Assembly: GCA_964481395.1 (NCBI GenBank)
Contig: CAYZYG010000002.1
Coordinates: 31,093 to 95,092 of the forward strand
DNA: 64,000 nucleotides
Reading direction: 5' to 3'
Source of the DNA: JBFMFH01 sp964481395
GTDB lineage: Bacteria; Acidobacteriota; Vicinamibacteria; Vicinamibacterales; JAKQTR01
This document shows, in pieces, positions 50,258 through 60,293 of this stretch. The position numbers and the translations under genes were made by a program. The first letter of the stretch is position 1, and the number at the start of each line of letters is the position of its first letter. Under the pieces are notes generated by a model. The model worked only from the letters and a program-made list of their open reading frames with translations. It had not been told where the DNA came from and did no database searches.

Positions 50258-50285
50258 CCCCCCGCCCCCTGTGGACGGAGGATGC

Positions 50286-50921
50286 ATGGAACACGACGAC
50301 AACAACAAGGACGCGCTGACGGCCAGAGGCGTCAGTCGTCGCGGGTTCATCACGACGGGCGTCACCGGCGCCATCGGCGTGGCCGCGGCCGCGAAACTGG
50401 CCGGGTCCGCCGGCGAGGCCCAGGGCGCCGAAGTCGTGAAGGCCGGCGAGGTAGTGGCCGTCACCCTCGTGGTCAACGGCCGGCGACACAAGATGCTGGT
50501 CGAACCGAGATGGTCGCTGCTGCACATCGTACGTGACCGCCTCGGTCTCACGGGGACCAAGGTCGGGTGCGAACGCGGAGAGTGCGGCGCCTGCACGGTA
50601 CTCATCGATGGTGTGCCCCGCTACGCCTGCATGACACTGGCCGTCGAAGCCGACGGGCACGAGATCACCACGCTCGAGGGGCTCATGAACGGTGAGGAGA
50701 TGGGCCCCACGCAGCGCGCGTTCGCCGAGGAAGACGCTTTCCAGTGCGGGTACTGCACGCCCGGGCAGATCATGGCGGCCGAGGGGCTGCTGCGCGTGAA
50801 TCCGGCCCCGTCGCTCGACGAGATCAGGGCCGGCATGGGCGGCAACATCTGCCGGTGCGGCGCCTACGCCCACATCTTCAAGGCGGTCGGCAAGGCCGCC
50901 GACCTGAAGCGGGGGAGGTAA
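50286..50921 (+). CDS. Tat-exported 2Fe-2S subunit of a molybdenum oxidoreductase (PaoA/YagT-like)
   Basis: A 211-aa protein. The twin-arginine signal SRRGFITTG (17-25) with its hydrophobic stretch sends the assembled complex to the periplasm. The plant-type cluster is bound by Cys95, Cys100, Cys103 and Cys115, and the second cluster by Cys154, Cys157, Cys189 and Cys191. The signal, length and partner genes match the periplasmic aldehyde oxidase PaoABC of E. coli. It is followed 3 bp later by the molybdopterin subunit. Confidence 0.9.
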   Translation: MEHDDNNKDALTARGVSRRGFITTGVTGAIGVAAAAKLAGSAGEAQGAEVVKAGEVVAVTLVVNGRRHKMLVEPRWSLLHIVRDRLGLTGTKVGCERGECGACTVLIDGVPRYACMTLAVEADGHEITTLEGLMNGEEMGPTQRAFAEEDAFQCGYCTPGQIMAAEGLLRVNPAPSLDEIRAGMGGNICRCGAYAHIFKAVGKAADLKRGR

Positions 50922-50924
50922 GCG

Positions 50925-53243
50925 ATGGAGCCCTACGATCGCTACTACTGGGACGGCCCGCTGCCGGAAACACCCGAGCAGAACCAGACGCCACAGCCCT
51001 GGAAGGAGACGACCGTCGTCGGCAAACCGGTCGTTCGGGTTGACGCCTACGACCGCGTGACCGGGTCCGCCGTGTACCCGTCCGACGTCGTGCTGCCCGA
51101 CATGTTGCACGCGGCGGTCCTGTGGTGCCCCCACGGGCACGCGCTCGTCAAGCGCATCGACACGTCGGCGGCGGAGAAGATGCCGGGCGTCCGGTGCGTC
51201 CTGAAGGACGGTGTCGCCGGGACGAACATCTCCTGGTACCGATCCGGGAACTTCAGCAGCCGCCTGTTCGATCCGCATTGCCGCTACGAAGGCGAGGAGG
51301 TGGCCGCCGTGGCCGCGGACACCATCTACCAGGCCTGGGACGCCGCCCGGGCGATCAAGGTCGAGTACGAGGTGCAGCCGCACGTCGTTAACGCGGATGA
51401 TGCAGCCAAGGAGGGCGCGCCGTCGGTCCGGGGCGGCAGCAACCTCCTCGGCCCGGGCAAGCCCTACCAGCGCGGAGACCCGGACGCCGGCTTCAAGTCC
51501 GCCGACGTCGTGATCGAGCGCACGTACACCACACCGTGCGAACTGCACCACCCGATGGAGCTGCACGGCTGCGTGGCGAAGTGGGACGGCAATCGCCTGA
51601 CGGTGTGGGAGTCCACCCAGGGCGTCTACGCGGTGCAGAGCGGGGTGGCGGGAGCGCTCGATCTGCCGCTGGCGAACGTGCGGGTGATCGGCCCCTACAT
51701 GGGAGGCGGGTTCGGCTCGAAGCTCTCGACGGGCAAGTACTCCGTCATTGCCGCGCTGCTCGCCAAGAAGACCGGACGTCCCGTCCGCCTCTTCCTGACG
51801 CGGGAGCAGGTGGCCCTGACCATGGGCAACCGGCCGCCGAACACGATCTGGATGAAGGCCGGGGTCAGGAAGGACGGCACGCTGGTGGCGCTGGAGTCCC
51901 GTTCCCGGGGGACCGGTGGCGCCTACGCCGGCGGCGGGTCACCGGACTTCGTGATCCGCGACCTGTATCTGTGCCCCAACGTGCGCTGCGAGAGTCAGGA
52001 CGTCTACATCAACGCCGGGCCGCAGCGGCCGTTCCGCGCGCCGGGACACCCGCAGGGCGCGTGGGCGCTCGAGCAGATGATGGACGAGCTGGCTGCCCGA
52101 ATCGGAATGGATCCGGTCGAGTTCCGGGTGAAGAACATCCCGACCGTCAGCCAGTCGCGCAACAACCAGCCGTACACTTCGACGATGCTCAAGGAATGCC
52201 TCGTCGATGGTGCGAAGGCCTTCGGATGGGCCGAGGCACGGAAACGCCCGCCGGCGCCCGGGCATATCAGGCGCGGCGTCGGTGTCGCCGCCGGGATGTG
52301 GCAGGGCGGCGGCGGGAGCCCGCCGTCGACGGCCATCGTCAAGCTCTTCTCCGACGGCAGTGCGAACCTCAACATGGGGGCGAGCGATATCGGGTGCGGC
52401 ACCAAGACGTGGGGCGCGCAGATCGTGTCGGAAGAACTGGGCATCCCGCTGGACCGCATCTCGGTCGAGCACGCGGACACGGGCACGACGCAGTTCGCGA
52501 CGCCGAGCGGCGGCAGCAAGACCGTGCCGACGGAGTCGCCGGCCATCCGGGCGGCGGCCATCGAGGTGAAGCAGCAGCTCATGGCCATGGCGGCCGAGCA
52601 GCTCAAAGTGCCGGCCGCTGACCTCGAGCTGAAGGGCGCCGAGGTCGTGTCGAAGTCGGACGGGACGAAGAAGGTCGCCGTCGGGGCCATCGCCGGGTTC
52701 CGCGCGCGCGGCGTCGTGGTCGGCGTGGGATACCGCGGACCGAATCCGAGCGGCAAGATCGCCAACCCGTTTGCGGCGCACTTCTGCGAGGTCGAGGTCA
52801 ACACGCTCACAGGCGAGATCAAGGTGCTGCGGTTCCTGGGCGCCCACGACAGCGGGCGCGCGATGAACGAGAAGATGTACGCGAACCAGGTCATCGGCGG
52901 CATCACCATGGGGATCGGCTTCGGCCTCACCGAGCTCCGGGTGATGGACCGCGAGCACCGCGGCAAGGTGCTCACGCAGAACCTGCACGACTACAAGCTG
53001 CCGACCGCGCTCGACGCGCCGGCCGACAAGACGGTGGTCATTCTCGACCCGCACGACACCGAGGTGAACACCACCGGGGCGAAGGGCATCGGCGAGCCCG
53101 CCACGATTCCCACGGCGCCGGCGATCGCCAATGCCGTCTTCAACGCGATCGGCGTGCGGCTGGCGGATGCGCCCATGCATCCGGTGCAGGTGTTGACCGC
53201 GCTGGCCGAACGGGCCGGCGCCCAGGGCCAGAAGAGAGGGTAG
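50925..53243 (+). CDS. Molybdopterin-binding subunit of an aldehyde oxidoreductase (PaoC/YagR-like)
   Basis: A 772-aa catalytic subunit of the xanthine oxidase family. It has the MGGGFGSK loop (about 262-269), the RPFRAPGHPQG segment and the catalytic Glu724 in GIGEPA. It lacks its own signal peptide and would be co-exported with the Tat subunit. GGGAGG precedes the ATG at 50925. The gene order is 2Fe-2S, molybdopterin, FAD, unlike E. coli paoA-paoB-paoC. The natural aldehyde or heterocycle substrate is unknown. Confidence 0.88.
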   Translation: MEPYDRYYWDGPLPETPEQNQTPQPWKETTVVGKPVVRVDAYDRVTGSAVYPSDVVLPDMLHAAVLWCPHGHALVKRIDTSAAEKMPGVRCVLKDGVAGTNISWYRSGNFSSRLFDPHCRYEGEEVAAVAADTIYQAWDAARAIKVEYEVQPHVVNADDAAKEGAPSVRGGSNLLGPGKPYQRGDPDAGFKSADVVIERTYTTPCELHHPMELHGCVAKWDGNRLTVWESTQGVYAVQSGVAGALDLPLANVRVIGPYMGGGFGSKLSTGKYSVIAALLAKKTGRPVRLFLTREQVALTMGNRPPNTIWMKAGVRKDGTLVALESRSRGTGGAYAGGGSPDFVIRDLYLCPNVRCESQDVYINAGPQRPFRAPGHPQGAWALEQMMDELAARIGMDPVEFRVKNIPTVSQSRNNQPYTSTMLKECLVDGAKAFGWAEARKRPPAPGHIRRGVGVAAGMWQGGGGSPPSTAIVKLFSDGSANLNMGASDIGCGTKTWGAQIVSEELGIPLDRISVEHADTGTTQFATPSGGSKTVPTESPAIRAAAIEVKQQLMAMAAEQLKVPAADLELKGAEVVSKSDGTKKVAVGAIAGFRARGVVVGVGYRGPNPSGKIANPFAAHFCEVEVNTLTGEIKVLRFLGAHDSGRAMNEKMYANQVIGGITMGIGFGLTELRVMDREHRGKVLTQNLHDYKLPTALDAPADKTVVILDPHDTEVNTTGAKGIGEPATIPTAPAIANAVFNAIGVRLADAPMHPVQVLTALAERAGAQGQKRG

Positions 53244-53247
53244 CGCC

Positions 53248-54225
53248 ATGATGCGGACATTCGCTTACGTTCGTCCGAGTTCGCTCAGCGACGCGATCCG
53301 GCAGCTTGGCGCCGACGGAGCCCGGGCGCATGCCGGCGGGACCGATCTCGTCGGGTGCCTCCGCGACGGCGTGCTCGAGGCGAGGACGGTTGTCAGCCTG
53401 AGCGGCCTCAAGGATCTTCGGGGAATGACGGCGACGGCCGACGGGGGCCTCAGGATCGGCGCGCTGACGAGCATCGCCGAGGTCGCCGCGAGTGCGGTCG
53501 TCAAGGAGAAGTACGCTGCGCTGGCGGATGCGGCGGGCCTGATCGCCAGCCCACAGTTGCGGAACCAGGGCACGATCGGGGGCAACCTGAACCAGCGTCC
53601 GCGCTGCTGGTACTTCCGGGGCGACTACGACTGCGCCCGCAAGGGCGGGAGCATGTGCTACGCCGTCGGCGGCGAGAACCAGTACCACGCCATCTTCGGC
53701 GGTGGTGCCTGCGTCATCGTCCACCCCTCCGATTCCGCGCCGGCGCTCATGGCGTTCGACGCCAGCGTCCGCGCGGCCGGGCCGAAGGGAGAACGGACGA
53801 TTCCGCTGGAGAAGTTCTTCGTCCTGCCCGACGTCGCCGTCACTCGGGAAACGGTGCTCGAACCGGGCGAGGTGCTGACGGAGGTGCTGCTGCCGCCGCC
53901 ACCGGCCGGAGTGAAGAGTTCCTACCGAAAGGTGCGCGCACGCCAGTCCTGGGACTTCGCCCTCGTGGGCGTGGCGCTGGCGCTGACGTTCAGGCCCGAC
54001 CGGCGGGTGGACCGTGCCCGTGTCGTGTTCTCCGGCGTGGCGCCGGTTCCGTGGCGGGCCGCTGGCGTCGAGAAGGCCATCGTCGGGCAGCGCCTCGACG
54101 CGCGCACGATCGCGCGGGCGGTTGACGCGGCCGTGACGGGCGCCGAGCCGCTCGAGAAGAACGCCTACAAGGTGCCGCTGCTGCGTGGCGCGGTCGAGGA
54201 GGCGCTGGGGAAGATAGGGGCTTAG
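53248..54225 (+). CDS. FAD-binding subunit of an aldehyde oxidoreductase with an extra 4Fe-4S cluster (PaoB/YagS-like)
   Basis: A 325-aa FAD subunit of the CO-dehydrogenase medium-chain type with AGGTDL and TIGGNL motifs. Cys120, Cys129, Cys137 and Cys155 lie in an insertion (RPRCWYFRGDYDCARKGG onwards) that matches the 4Fe-4S-binding loop of PaoB. This loop separates PaoB-like and 4-hydroxybenzoyl-CoA-reductase-like subunits from ordinary ones. No PaoD/XdhC-type maturation gene follows. The TAG stop is the first triplet of a heptamer array. Confidence 0.88.
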   Translation: MMRTFAYVRPSSLSDAIRQLGADGARAHAGGTDLVGCLRDGVLEARTVVSLSGLKDLRGMTATADGGLRIGALTSIAEVAASAVVKEKYAALADAAGLIASPQLRNQGTIGGNLNQRPRCWYFRGDYDCARKGGSMCYAVGGENQYHAIFGGGACVIVHPSDSAPALMAFDASVRAAGPKGERTIPLEKFFVLPDVAVTRETVLEPGEVLTEVLLPPPPAGVKSSYRKVRARQSWDFALVGVALALTFRPDRRVDRARVVFSGVAPVPWRAAGVEKAIVGQRLDARTIARAVDAAVTGAEPLEKNAYKVPLLRGAVEEALGKIGA

Positions 54226-54257
54226 GCAGTAGATAGCAGACAGTAGACAGTAGAAAG
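54223..54257 (+). repeat. Heptamer array starting exactly at a stop codon
   Basis: TAGGCAG (TAG is the stop of the FAD subunit gene), TAGATAG, CAGACAG, TAGACAG, TAGAAAG. It supplies three further TAG triplets in other frames. Confidence 0.88.
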
Positions 54258-54327
54258 ATAAAACCTGCCGCCCGTCCGGTGGCCCGGGACCAGACGAAGG
54301 TGCAGGCGGCGCGCGGCCCGGCCAGAC

Positions 54328-55824
54328 TCACGGCCGGGCCGGTTCCGCTGAGGCGTCAACCGGTTCTTCCACAACACGCCGCATCTCGCGAACGGAGCCG
54401 GACGATCCGAGCACGAAGAGTTCATCACCCGCCGCCAGCTTGGTGTTGCCCGTGGGGACGAACAGGCGTCCGTCGCGCCGAATCAACGTGACCAGCGGCC
54501 GCTCGGAGCCACCAATCGTCAACAGTTTCTGACCCTCCGCAGCGGACAGGGGAGCGACGCGCAGTTTTCGCAACGACAACTCGAGATCGGCCGGCACGTC
54601 GAGCTCGATCGGGTCGGGAACCCGTTGGGCCGAGGGTTCGGCGACTCGCAGCCAGCGTGCGACCGGTCCGACTGACGGTCCCTGGATCAGGACGGACATG
54701 ATCACAACGACAAAGACGATGTTGAAGATGGCGTGCGAGATCTCCAGACCGGCCACCATGGGGAACGTTGCCAGGATAATGGGGGCCGCCCCGCGCAGGC
54801 CCACCCACGACACCATCACTTTCTCGCGAGTCGTCAGCCCGGATCCGACGAGCGCGAGGAAGCTGGCCAACGGACGCGCCAGGAGAATGAGCACCGCCGA
54901 AATGCCGATGGCGGGCCCGAACTGCTCCGAGAGCTCAGAGGGAAACACCAGCAGGCCGAGCACGAGGAACATAGTCACCTGCATGAGCCAGGCCAGACCT
55001 TCGTGGAACCGGACGAGGCTCTTCTTGTGCACGAAGGTACGCCCGGCCATCGTGATGCCCGCCACGTACACCGCCATGAACCCGCTCGTCTGGGCCAGCT
55101 CCGAGACCCCGAACAGGCAACCGGCCGCGGCGAGGGTGAGCACGGGATAGAGCCCGTCGTGCTCGAGATCGATCCAGTTCAGCAGCCGAACGAGCGCCAG
55201 GCCGCCCAGCCAGCCGAGGGCGGCGCCTCCCGCCATCCGATAGAGAAACATGAGGGGCAGAAGGCGCGCCTCGATGTCCCCTGCCGTCATCAGGGCGCTG
55301 ACGGTCGATACGGTCAGGAAGACCGCCGTCGGATCGTTGCTCCCCGATTCGAATTCGATGAGGTGCTTGAGGCGTTCGGACAGGCCGATCCCCCGGGACC
55401 GAAGGACGGAGAACACGGCCGCCGCGTCCGTCGATGACACCACGGCGCCCAGCAGGAGTCCCTCGAGCGGCGACAGCCCGAACACGACCGCCGAGAACAG
55501 GGCCACGATGACTGCCGTGACGCTGACGCCGACAGTGGACAGCAGTATGCCTGTCCGGAGGAGTCGTGGTGTGAGCAGTCCGAGATCGGTGCGCAATCCG
55601 CCGTCGAAGAGGATCAGGCCGAGTGCGACCGAGCCGAGGAACATGGCCGTTCGCGGATTCTCGAAGTGGATGCCCCCTGGCCCCTCGGATCCCGCCAGCA
55701 TCCCGATGCTGAGGAACAGTAGAAGCGCCGGGATGCCGGCCCGCGAGGTGATACGGCTGGCCAGCACGCTCACGAAGAGCAGCGAGGCGGCAGCCAGCAG
55801 CGCGTACGTGATCGTCGGGTCCAC
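54328..55824 (-). CDS. CPA1 family cation/proton antiporter with TrkA-C domain (NhaP2-like)
   Basis: A 498-aa membrane protein with about 12-13 TM helices (1-395), the conserved FESGSNDPTAVFLT acidic pair in the transport core and VGLRGAAPIILA. A cytoplasmic TrkA-C domain follows (about 410-490). It resembles the K+/H+ antiporter NhaP2/CvrA, which exports K+ in exchange for protons. The start is GTG at 55824. It is convergent with the oxidoreductase operon; the heptamer array and about 70 bp separate them. Confidence 0.9.
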   Translation of the reverse strand: MDPTITYALLAAASLLFVSVLASRITSRAGIPALLLFLSIGMLAGSEGPGGIHFENPRTAMFLGSVALGLILFDGGLRTDLGLLTPRLLRTGILLSTVGVSVTAVIVALFSAVVFGLSPLEGLLLGAVVSSTDAAAVFSVLRSRGIGLSERLKHLIEFESGSNDPTAVFLTVSTVSALMTAGDIEARLLPLMFLYRMAGGAALGWLGGLALVRLLNWIDLEHDGLYPVLTLAAAGCLFGVSELAQTSGFMAVYVAGITMAGRTFVHKKSLVRFHEGLAWLMQVTMFLVLGLLVFPSELSEQFGPAIGISAVLILLARPLASFLALVGSGLTTREKVMVSWVGLRGAAPIILATFPMVAGLEISHAIFNIVFVVVIMSVLIQGPSVGPVARWLRVAEPSAQRVPDPIELDVPADLELSLRKLRVAPLSAAEGQKLLTIGGSERPLVTLIRRDGRLFVPTGNTKLAAGDELFVLGSSGSVREMRRVVEEPVDASAEPARP

Positions 55825-55983
55825 GGTTCACCTCGACCTGCGTCACCCCGGACGTAAGACGGTGCGCGTCCGTGACCAGGTCCGCAACATCGTTTGCAGT
55901 GTATTGTCCGGAGACGAGCGTCGTCAAACTGCTTGTGGCACAGGTACTTGGGGACCTGCGGGGCCCGATCGCGGTGGGCGGGC

Positions 55984-57225
55984 TCAAGCCCAACCTGGCG
56001 CCGAAGCCCCCAGCCCCGCGGCGCGGCCGGTGGTCCAGGCCCAGGCGAAGTTGTGACCGCCGATGGGACCGAAGGCGTCGAGCATCTCGCCGCAGAAGAA
56101 CAGACCCGGATGGCGCCGGCTTTCGAGCGTACGGGGAGCGACCTCGTCGAGCGCCACGCCGCCGCCCGTGACCTCAGCCTTGGTGAAGCCCTCGTGGCCG
56201 GTCCAGGGCAGGACGAAGGCCGTCAAGGCTTCGATGAGCGCCGTACGTTCCTCACGGCGCAGTTCCGCACCCCGACGGTCCGTGGGGATGCGCACGTCCC
56301 TCATCAGGTGCTCCCCGAGGCGCTGGGGGACGTGCCGGGCCACCACCGTCGCCACCTGTCCCGGGGTCCTCGCGAACTCGAGGTGCCAGGCCTGCGCGTC
56401 GAGGGGCGACCACGTGACGCGCAGCACGGCTTTCTCGCCGTCGCCCATCAGGCTGCGGACGGCCACGTGGCACAGATCGAGCACGGCCGGGCCGCTGTAG
56501 CCCCGGTGGGTGAACAGCAACCCCCCGGACGATTCGTAGATCCGGCCCCGCCATTTGGCGCGCACGCTGACGGGAAGCGACACGCCCGCAAGCGCGGCGT
56601 GCACAGCCGGTGTGGCGGTGAGCGGCGTGAGTGCCGGATACGGTTCGTGGACGACGTGCCCAAGGCGGGCGGCCAGGCGCAATCCGAGGCCATCGCTGCC
56701 AGTGTGCGGGACGGACATGCCGCCGGTGGCCAGGATGACGGTCCGCGCGTCGATCGGGCCTGCCGTGCTGTCGATCCGCCAGTGGCCGCGCTCGGGCTCG
56801 AGACCAGTGACCGATGTGTCGAAGGCGAACGTCGCGCCGCGCCGACGGGCCAGCGCGACGAGCGCATCCCGCACGTCGCGCGCGCGGTTGGAGACGGGGA
56901 AAAGCTTCCCGGTCTCGGTCTCAAGCGCGAGGGGAATCCCGACGGCGTGCTCGAAGAACGCCCGCTGGTCGCTCAAGGGCCAGGCCCGGAGCATCCGTCG
57001 GAGCAGGTGCGCCGGGGAGTCGGTGACGAACCGCTCGGGCTCGAGCGCTGACGGCAGGATGTTGCAGCGCCCGCCGCCGCTGATCAGGATCTTCCGCCCG
57101 CCGTCGCGCGTCCGCTCGAGGACAAGGACGCGAGCGTGCTCCGCGGCGAAGACGGCAGCCATCAGCCCGGCCGCACCGGCGCCGACGATCACGACGGGAA
57201 GGTCCGCAGACGCGCGGGACGGCAT
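55984..57225 (-). CDS. BaiN/HI0933-like FAD-dependent oxidoreductase
   Basis: A 413-aa flavoprotein. It has the dinucleotide motif GAGAAGLMAA (16-25), the family hallmark GGRKILISGGGRCN (42-55), a central domain (about 190-350) and the C-terminal GGHNFAWAW with FAD contacts. Members are often annotated as aminoacetone oxidases or BaiN, but the physiological reaction is unsettled. It stands alone between the antiporter gene and the dispersed repeat. Confidence 0.88.
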   Translation of the reverse strand: MPSRASADLPVVIVGAGAAGLMAAVFAAEHARVLVLERTRDGGRKILISGGGRCNILPSALEPERFVTDSPAHLLRRMLRAWPLSDQRAFFEHAVGIPLALETETGKLFPVSNRARDVRDALVALARRRGATFAFDTSVTGLEPERGHWRIDSTAGPIDARTVILATGGMSVPHTGSDGLGLRLAARLGHVVHEPYPALTPLTATPAVHAALAGVSLPVSVRAKWRGRIYESSGGLLFTHRGYSGPAVLDLCHVAVRSLMGDGEKAVLRVTWSPLDAQAWHLEFARTPGQVATVVARHVPQRLGEHLMRDVRIPTDRRGAELRREERTALIEALTAFVLPWTGHEGFTKAEVTGGGVALDEVAPRTLESRRHPGLFFCGEMLDAFGPIGGHNFAWAWTTGRAAGLGASAPGWA

Positions 57226-57269
57226 GCGCGCCTGATCTTACCGCCTCTGCGAGGCGGCGCGTCCGGTGA

Positions 57270-57480
57270 TTGACGGCTGCCCGGGGTTACGGCGAGAAGC
57301 GGCGCGTGCAACCGTGCCGGCGCCGCGATCCCCTCGAACCGAGGCGAGGGCGACAGGTCGCAAGACGCGCCGCGAGGGGGTGATACGCGTGGGGATGGAG
57401 GTCCCCACGCATCACAGCAGGACGAGTTCCCGGCAAGGTGCGCCTGGCCGGCGAGCGTGAGCGGGGCCGAGCCGTGACGC
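57270..57480 (-). repeat. Dispersed repeat of about 200 bp with conserved hairpin, copy 2
   Basis: The reverse complement aligns with 37488-37684. The stem GCGTGGGG/CCCCACGC is at 57387-57394 and 57403-57410 with an 8-nt loop different from copy 1. It lies 15 bp after the stop codon of the DUF5916 gene, in the same orientation relative to the upstream gene as copy 1. Confidence 0.8.
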
Positions 57481-57494
57481 CCGGGTGGCCGTTC

Positions 57495-60191
57495 CTACCG
57501 GCTGAACCAGTACGCCATCTTCACCATGAGCACGTTGTCGCCGGGCGCCCGGAACATCGATCGCACATCGTGCCCGAAGGCGAACCGGCCCTCGGTTTCG
57601 TAGTCTTCCCGCTGCTGGGTCCACACGACGTAGAGCGTCGAGCCGAGGCGCCACTCCCAGCGGAACACCGTGTTGAGGCGGACGGACCTGAAGTTGAAGT
57701 CCGGATCGGAGAAGCTGAAGCTGCGGGCCGGCCCTTCGCCGTCCGGATCGACGGTGTAGATGCCCGTGTCCGTATCCCTGGAGATGCCCCCGGCATCGAC
57801 GCCGTATCGCGTGAACTCGAACGTCCGTGGCGCGCGCAGCTCTTTGAAGCCGGTGTAGTCGCCTGCCGCCACCAGTGGCTGGACGTACATCTGGAGCGAC
57901 ATCCTGGGCGAGAGCGTCCAGTTCACGCGCGCGCTCATCGCCACTTCGGTCTGGTCCAGGTTGGCGAAGACGTAACGGCCACCATACGTGGCGGCCGCCG
58001 TCTCATCGGTGACCGAACGCACGTACTGCGCGATGCTGTTGCCGCGTGAGACGCTCGGGCCCAGCGAGACTGTCAGGGACGTCGACGGCCGGATCGTCAC
58101 CGACGGATCCACGGACGAGGCCCAGCCGCCCAGGAGGTTCGTCCCGTAGCTCCCGTAGACCTCGAAGGAGACCGTTTTGCGACGATCCGTCGACACGCCC
58201 GCGCTGACGTCCCGGTAGTCGAACCGCCGCACCACGGGACCACCCCGGGTGAACCGGTCGTCGAACACGCGAGGCTGGTAGCCCACGCTGATCGACGTGC
58301 TCCAGTAGTTGGGCCACGTCACGTACCCCTGGAGCATGGTGTAATCACCGACGCGATCGCCGCCGAAGTTCCAGTTGTAGTACTTGATGAGGGTGACCTC
58401 CCGGTTCCGCGTGAACCGGTCTGCCGTCGGCTTGCGCACGATGAGCCCGAGGTGCGTGCCGACCCGGTCGGCGGCCGGCGAGTAGCCGACGTCGTTCGAC
58501 TCGAACCCCGGACTGACGCCCCACAGCGCGACATCGACGAGCACGTTGCCCGTGGTACGGTTCAGGTTGATCTCGCCGCTCCAGCCGGAGAGCGACCGGG
58601 CGGCCGGATCGAGGCTCACATGACCGGCGTCGGGCCGCTGGTAGTAACGGGCCGAGGACCGCTGGAGCCGGGCGATTGCGGCCTCATCTCCGCTGACCCA
58701 TGTGGTGGCGGTCGATCCGGAGAGCACCCACGTGCGCTTCGCGTCGAGGAAGCCGTACGCGTCCGTGCCGAGCGCATACGCGCGATTGACGAGGCGCGAG
58801 GTCAGCGCGGGTGTGCTGAGCGACCGCTCGACCGACGTGCCGATGAACCCGATGCCGCCCCGCTGGCCGAAGTCGCGCCGCGCCCGGCCGGCGAAGTAGT
58901 TCGTGGCCGGCTCGACGTCGGTCTTGCCGGTTGTCGTCCCCAGCGCGTAGCGCGCCCGCTCGCGAGACGTGAAGGCGTCGAGCGCGGCCACGCTCCAACC
59001 GGAGGCCGTCCGCCCCGAGAGCTTCGCGGCGCCGAGGATCGTCGTGGCGTCGGGCATGTCGATGAAGTCACCATCAGCGGACCCCTGGGGTGACCGCCCG
59101 ATCCGGCGTGAGTAGTAGAGGCTGGGGTACCGCGCGCCGAAGCGCCCGTAGAGCGTGAGGCCGTTCCGGCCAAACGTGGAATAGAGGTCCGCGCCCTCCA
59201 GAAAGAACGGGCGCTTCTCCTGGTAGAACGTCTCGAACGCGGTCAGGTTGACGACAGCGGGGTCCACTTCCACCTGCCCGAAGTCCGGATTGACCGCCGC
59301 ATCGAGCGTCAGACTGTTCGTCAGACCCCACTTCAGGTCGAGGCCGGCGCCGGTCAGCCCGGAGGCTCCGCTGTTGTACGGGTCAGCCGGGTCGGTCGAA
59401 TTCGTGACCTCAACCCCGGCCGTGGCGTAGGGCATCAGCTCGATGTGCGAACGCGACACGAGACCGCGCAGGCCGCCCAGGTGCCCGCTTTGCGACACCA
59501 GCCGAATCTCCTTCGCCGCGATGAGCTGCCACCAGCTCTCCTCGTTGCGGCGCTGCAGGTAGCGGACGGCGTTGAACCCCCAGGTCTGGTCGTCCTGCGA
59601 GCCAAAGCGCAGCTGCGAAAAGGGGATCCGGATCTCCGCGCTCCAGCCCTCGTCATCCACCTGCACGGCTGCATCCCAGACGCCGTCCCACGAGTCGTCC
59701 TGTTCGCTGTCGTTGGAGACGAGGCGGTCTGTCAGAGCGCCGCTGGCGGCGACGCGGAACCAGTAGCCGGTGCGGTGGTCGTGATGCGGGTCCAGCACGA
59801 CGATGATGGCGTCGGACTGCGGATCGGTGTCCCGTCGGACCAGTCGCCGGACGATGCGGCCAGGCTCACGGTCGAACATCCGGGCCCCGACGTACAACGC
59901 TTCGCTGTCGTAGACGACGCGGAGCTCGGTGCGCTCCGTCGCTGGCTTCCCCTCGTCCGGCTCGCGCTGGAGGAACCCATCGGCCGGCCGGGCCAGGAGC
60001 CAGGCCTCCTCCGACAGGCGGCCGTCGAGGGCGATGGCGCCGGCGGATCTGGAGGCCGGGAGGATGGCGGCCTCAGGGTCGGCCGGGTTGCCGGGAATCC
60101 CGCCGTGAGCTTGGGCCAGGGCCAGCCATGGGATCAGAAGCAGCACGCCGACGGTTAGCACGAGCGCCAGGGCCGGACAACGGGTGGACAT
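57495..60191 (-). CDS. DUF5916 outer-membrane protein with N-terminal CBM9-like domain, paralogue
   Basis: An 898-aa exported protein. It has a signal peptide (1-27), a CBM9-like domain (about 50-235, LDGRLSEEAWLLARPADGFLQREP) and the DUF5916 region with FYQEKRPFFLEG (about 320-332). A C-terminal beta-barrel ends in MAYWFSR. Domain order matches the protein at 29481-31778, but identity is limited, so this is an older paralogue. AAGGGG precedes the ATG at 60191. The function is unknown. Confidence 0.82.
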   Translation of the reverse strand: MSTRCPALALVLTVGVLLLIPWLALAQAHGGIPGNPADPEAAILPASRSAGAIALDGRLSEEAWLLARPADGFLQREPDEGKPATERTELRVVYDSEALYVGARMFDREPGRIVRRLVRRDTDPQSDAIIVVLDPHHDHRTGYWFRVAASGALTDRLVSNDSEQDDSWDGVWDAAVQVDDEGWSAEIRIPFSQLRFGSQDDQTWGFNAVRYLQRRNEESWWQLIAAKEIRLVSQSGHLGGLRGLVSRSHIELMPYATAGVEVTNSTDPADPYNSGASGLTGAGLDLKWGLTNSLTLDAAVNPDFGQVEVDPAVVNLTAFETFYQEKRPFFLEGADLYSTFGRNGLTLYGRFGARYPSLYYSRRIGRSPQGSADGDFIDMPDATTILGAAKLSGRTASGWSVAALDAFTSRERARYALGTTTGKTDVEPATNYFAGRARRDFGQRGGIGFIGTSVERSLSTPALTSRLVNRAYALGTDAYGFLDAKRTWVLSGSTATTWVSGDEAAIARLQRSSARYYQRPDAGHVSLDPAARSLSGWSGEINLNRTTGNVLVDVALWGVSPGFESNDVGYSPAADRVGTHLGLIVRKPTADRFTRNREVTLIKYYNWNFGGDRVGDYTMLQGYVTWPNYWSTSISVGYQPRVFDDRFTRGGPVVRRFDYRDVSAGVSTDRRKTVSFEVYGSYGTNLLGGWASSVDPSVTIRPSTSLTVSLGPSVSRGNSIAQYVRSVTDETAAATYGGRYVFANLDQTEVAMSARVNWTLSPRMSLQMYVQPLVAAGDYTGFKELRAPRTFEFTRYGVDAGGISRDTDTGIYTVDPDGEGPARSFSFSDPDFNFRSVRLNTVFRWEWRLGSTLYVVWTQQREDYETEGRFAFGHDVRSMFRAPGDNVLMVKMAYWFSR

Positions 60192-60293
60192 GTCCCCTTC
60201 CTCCTACCAGGGATGAGACGCCCGTGACGCCCCCCGGTTAGGGGACCGGACTGAAAGAAATCTTCGGTTTTCCTTACCGCCGCCCCAACACCC

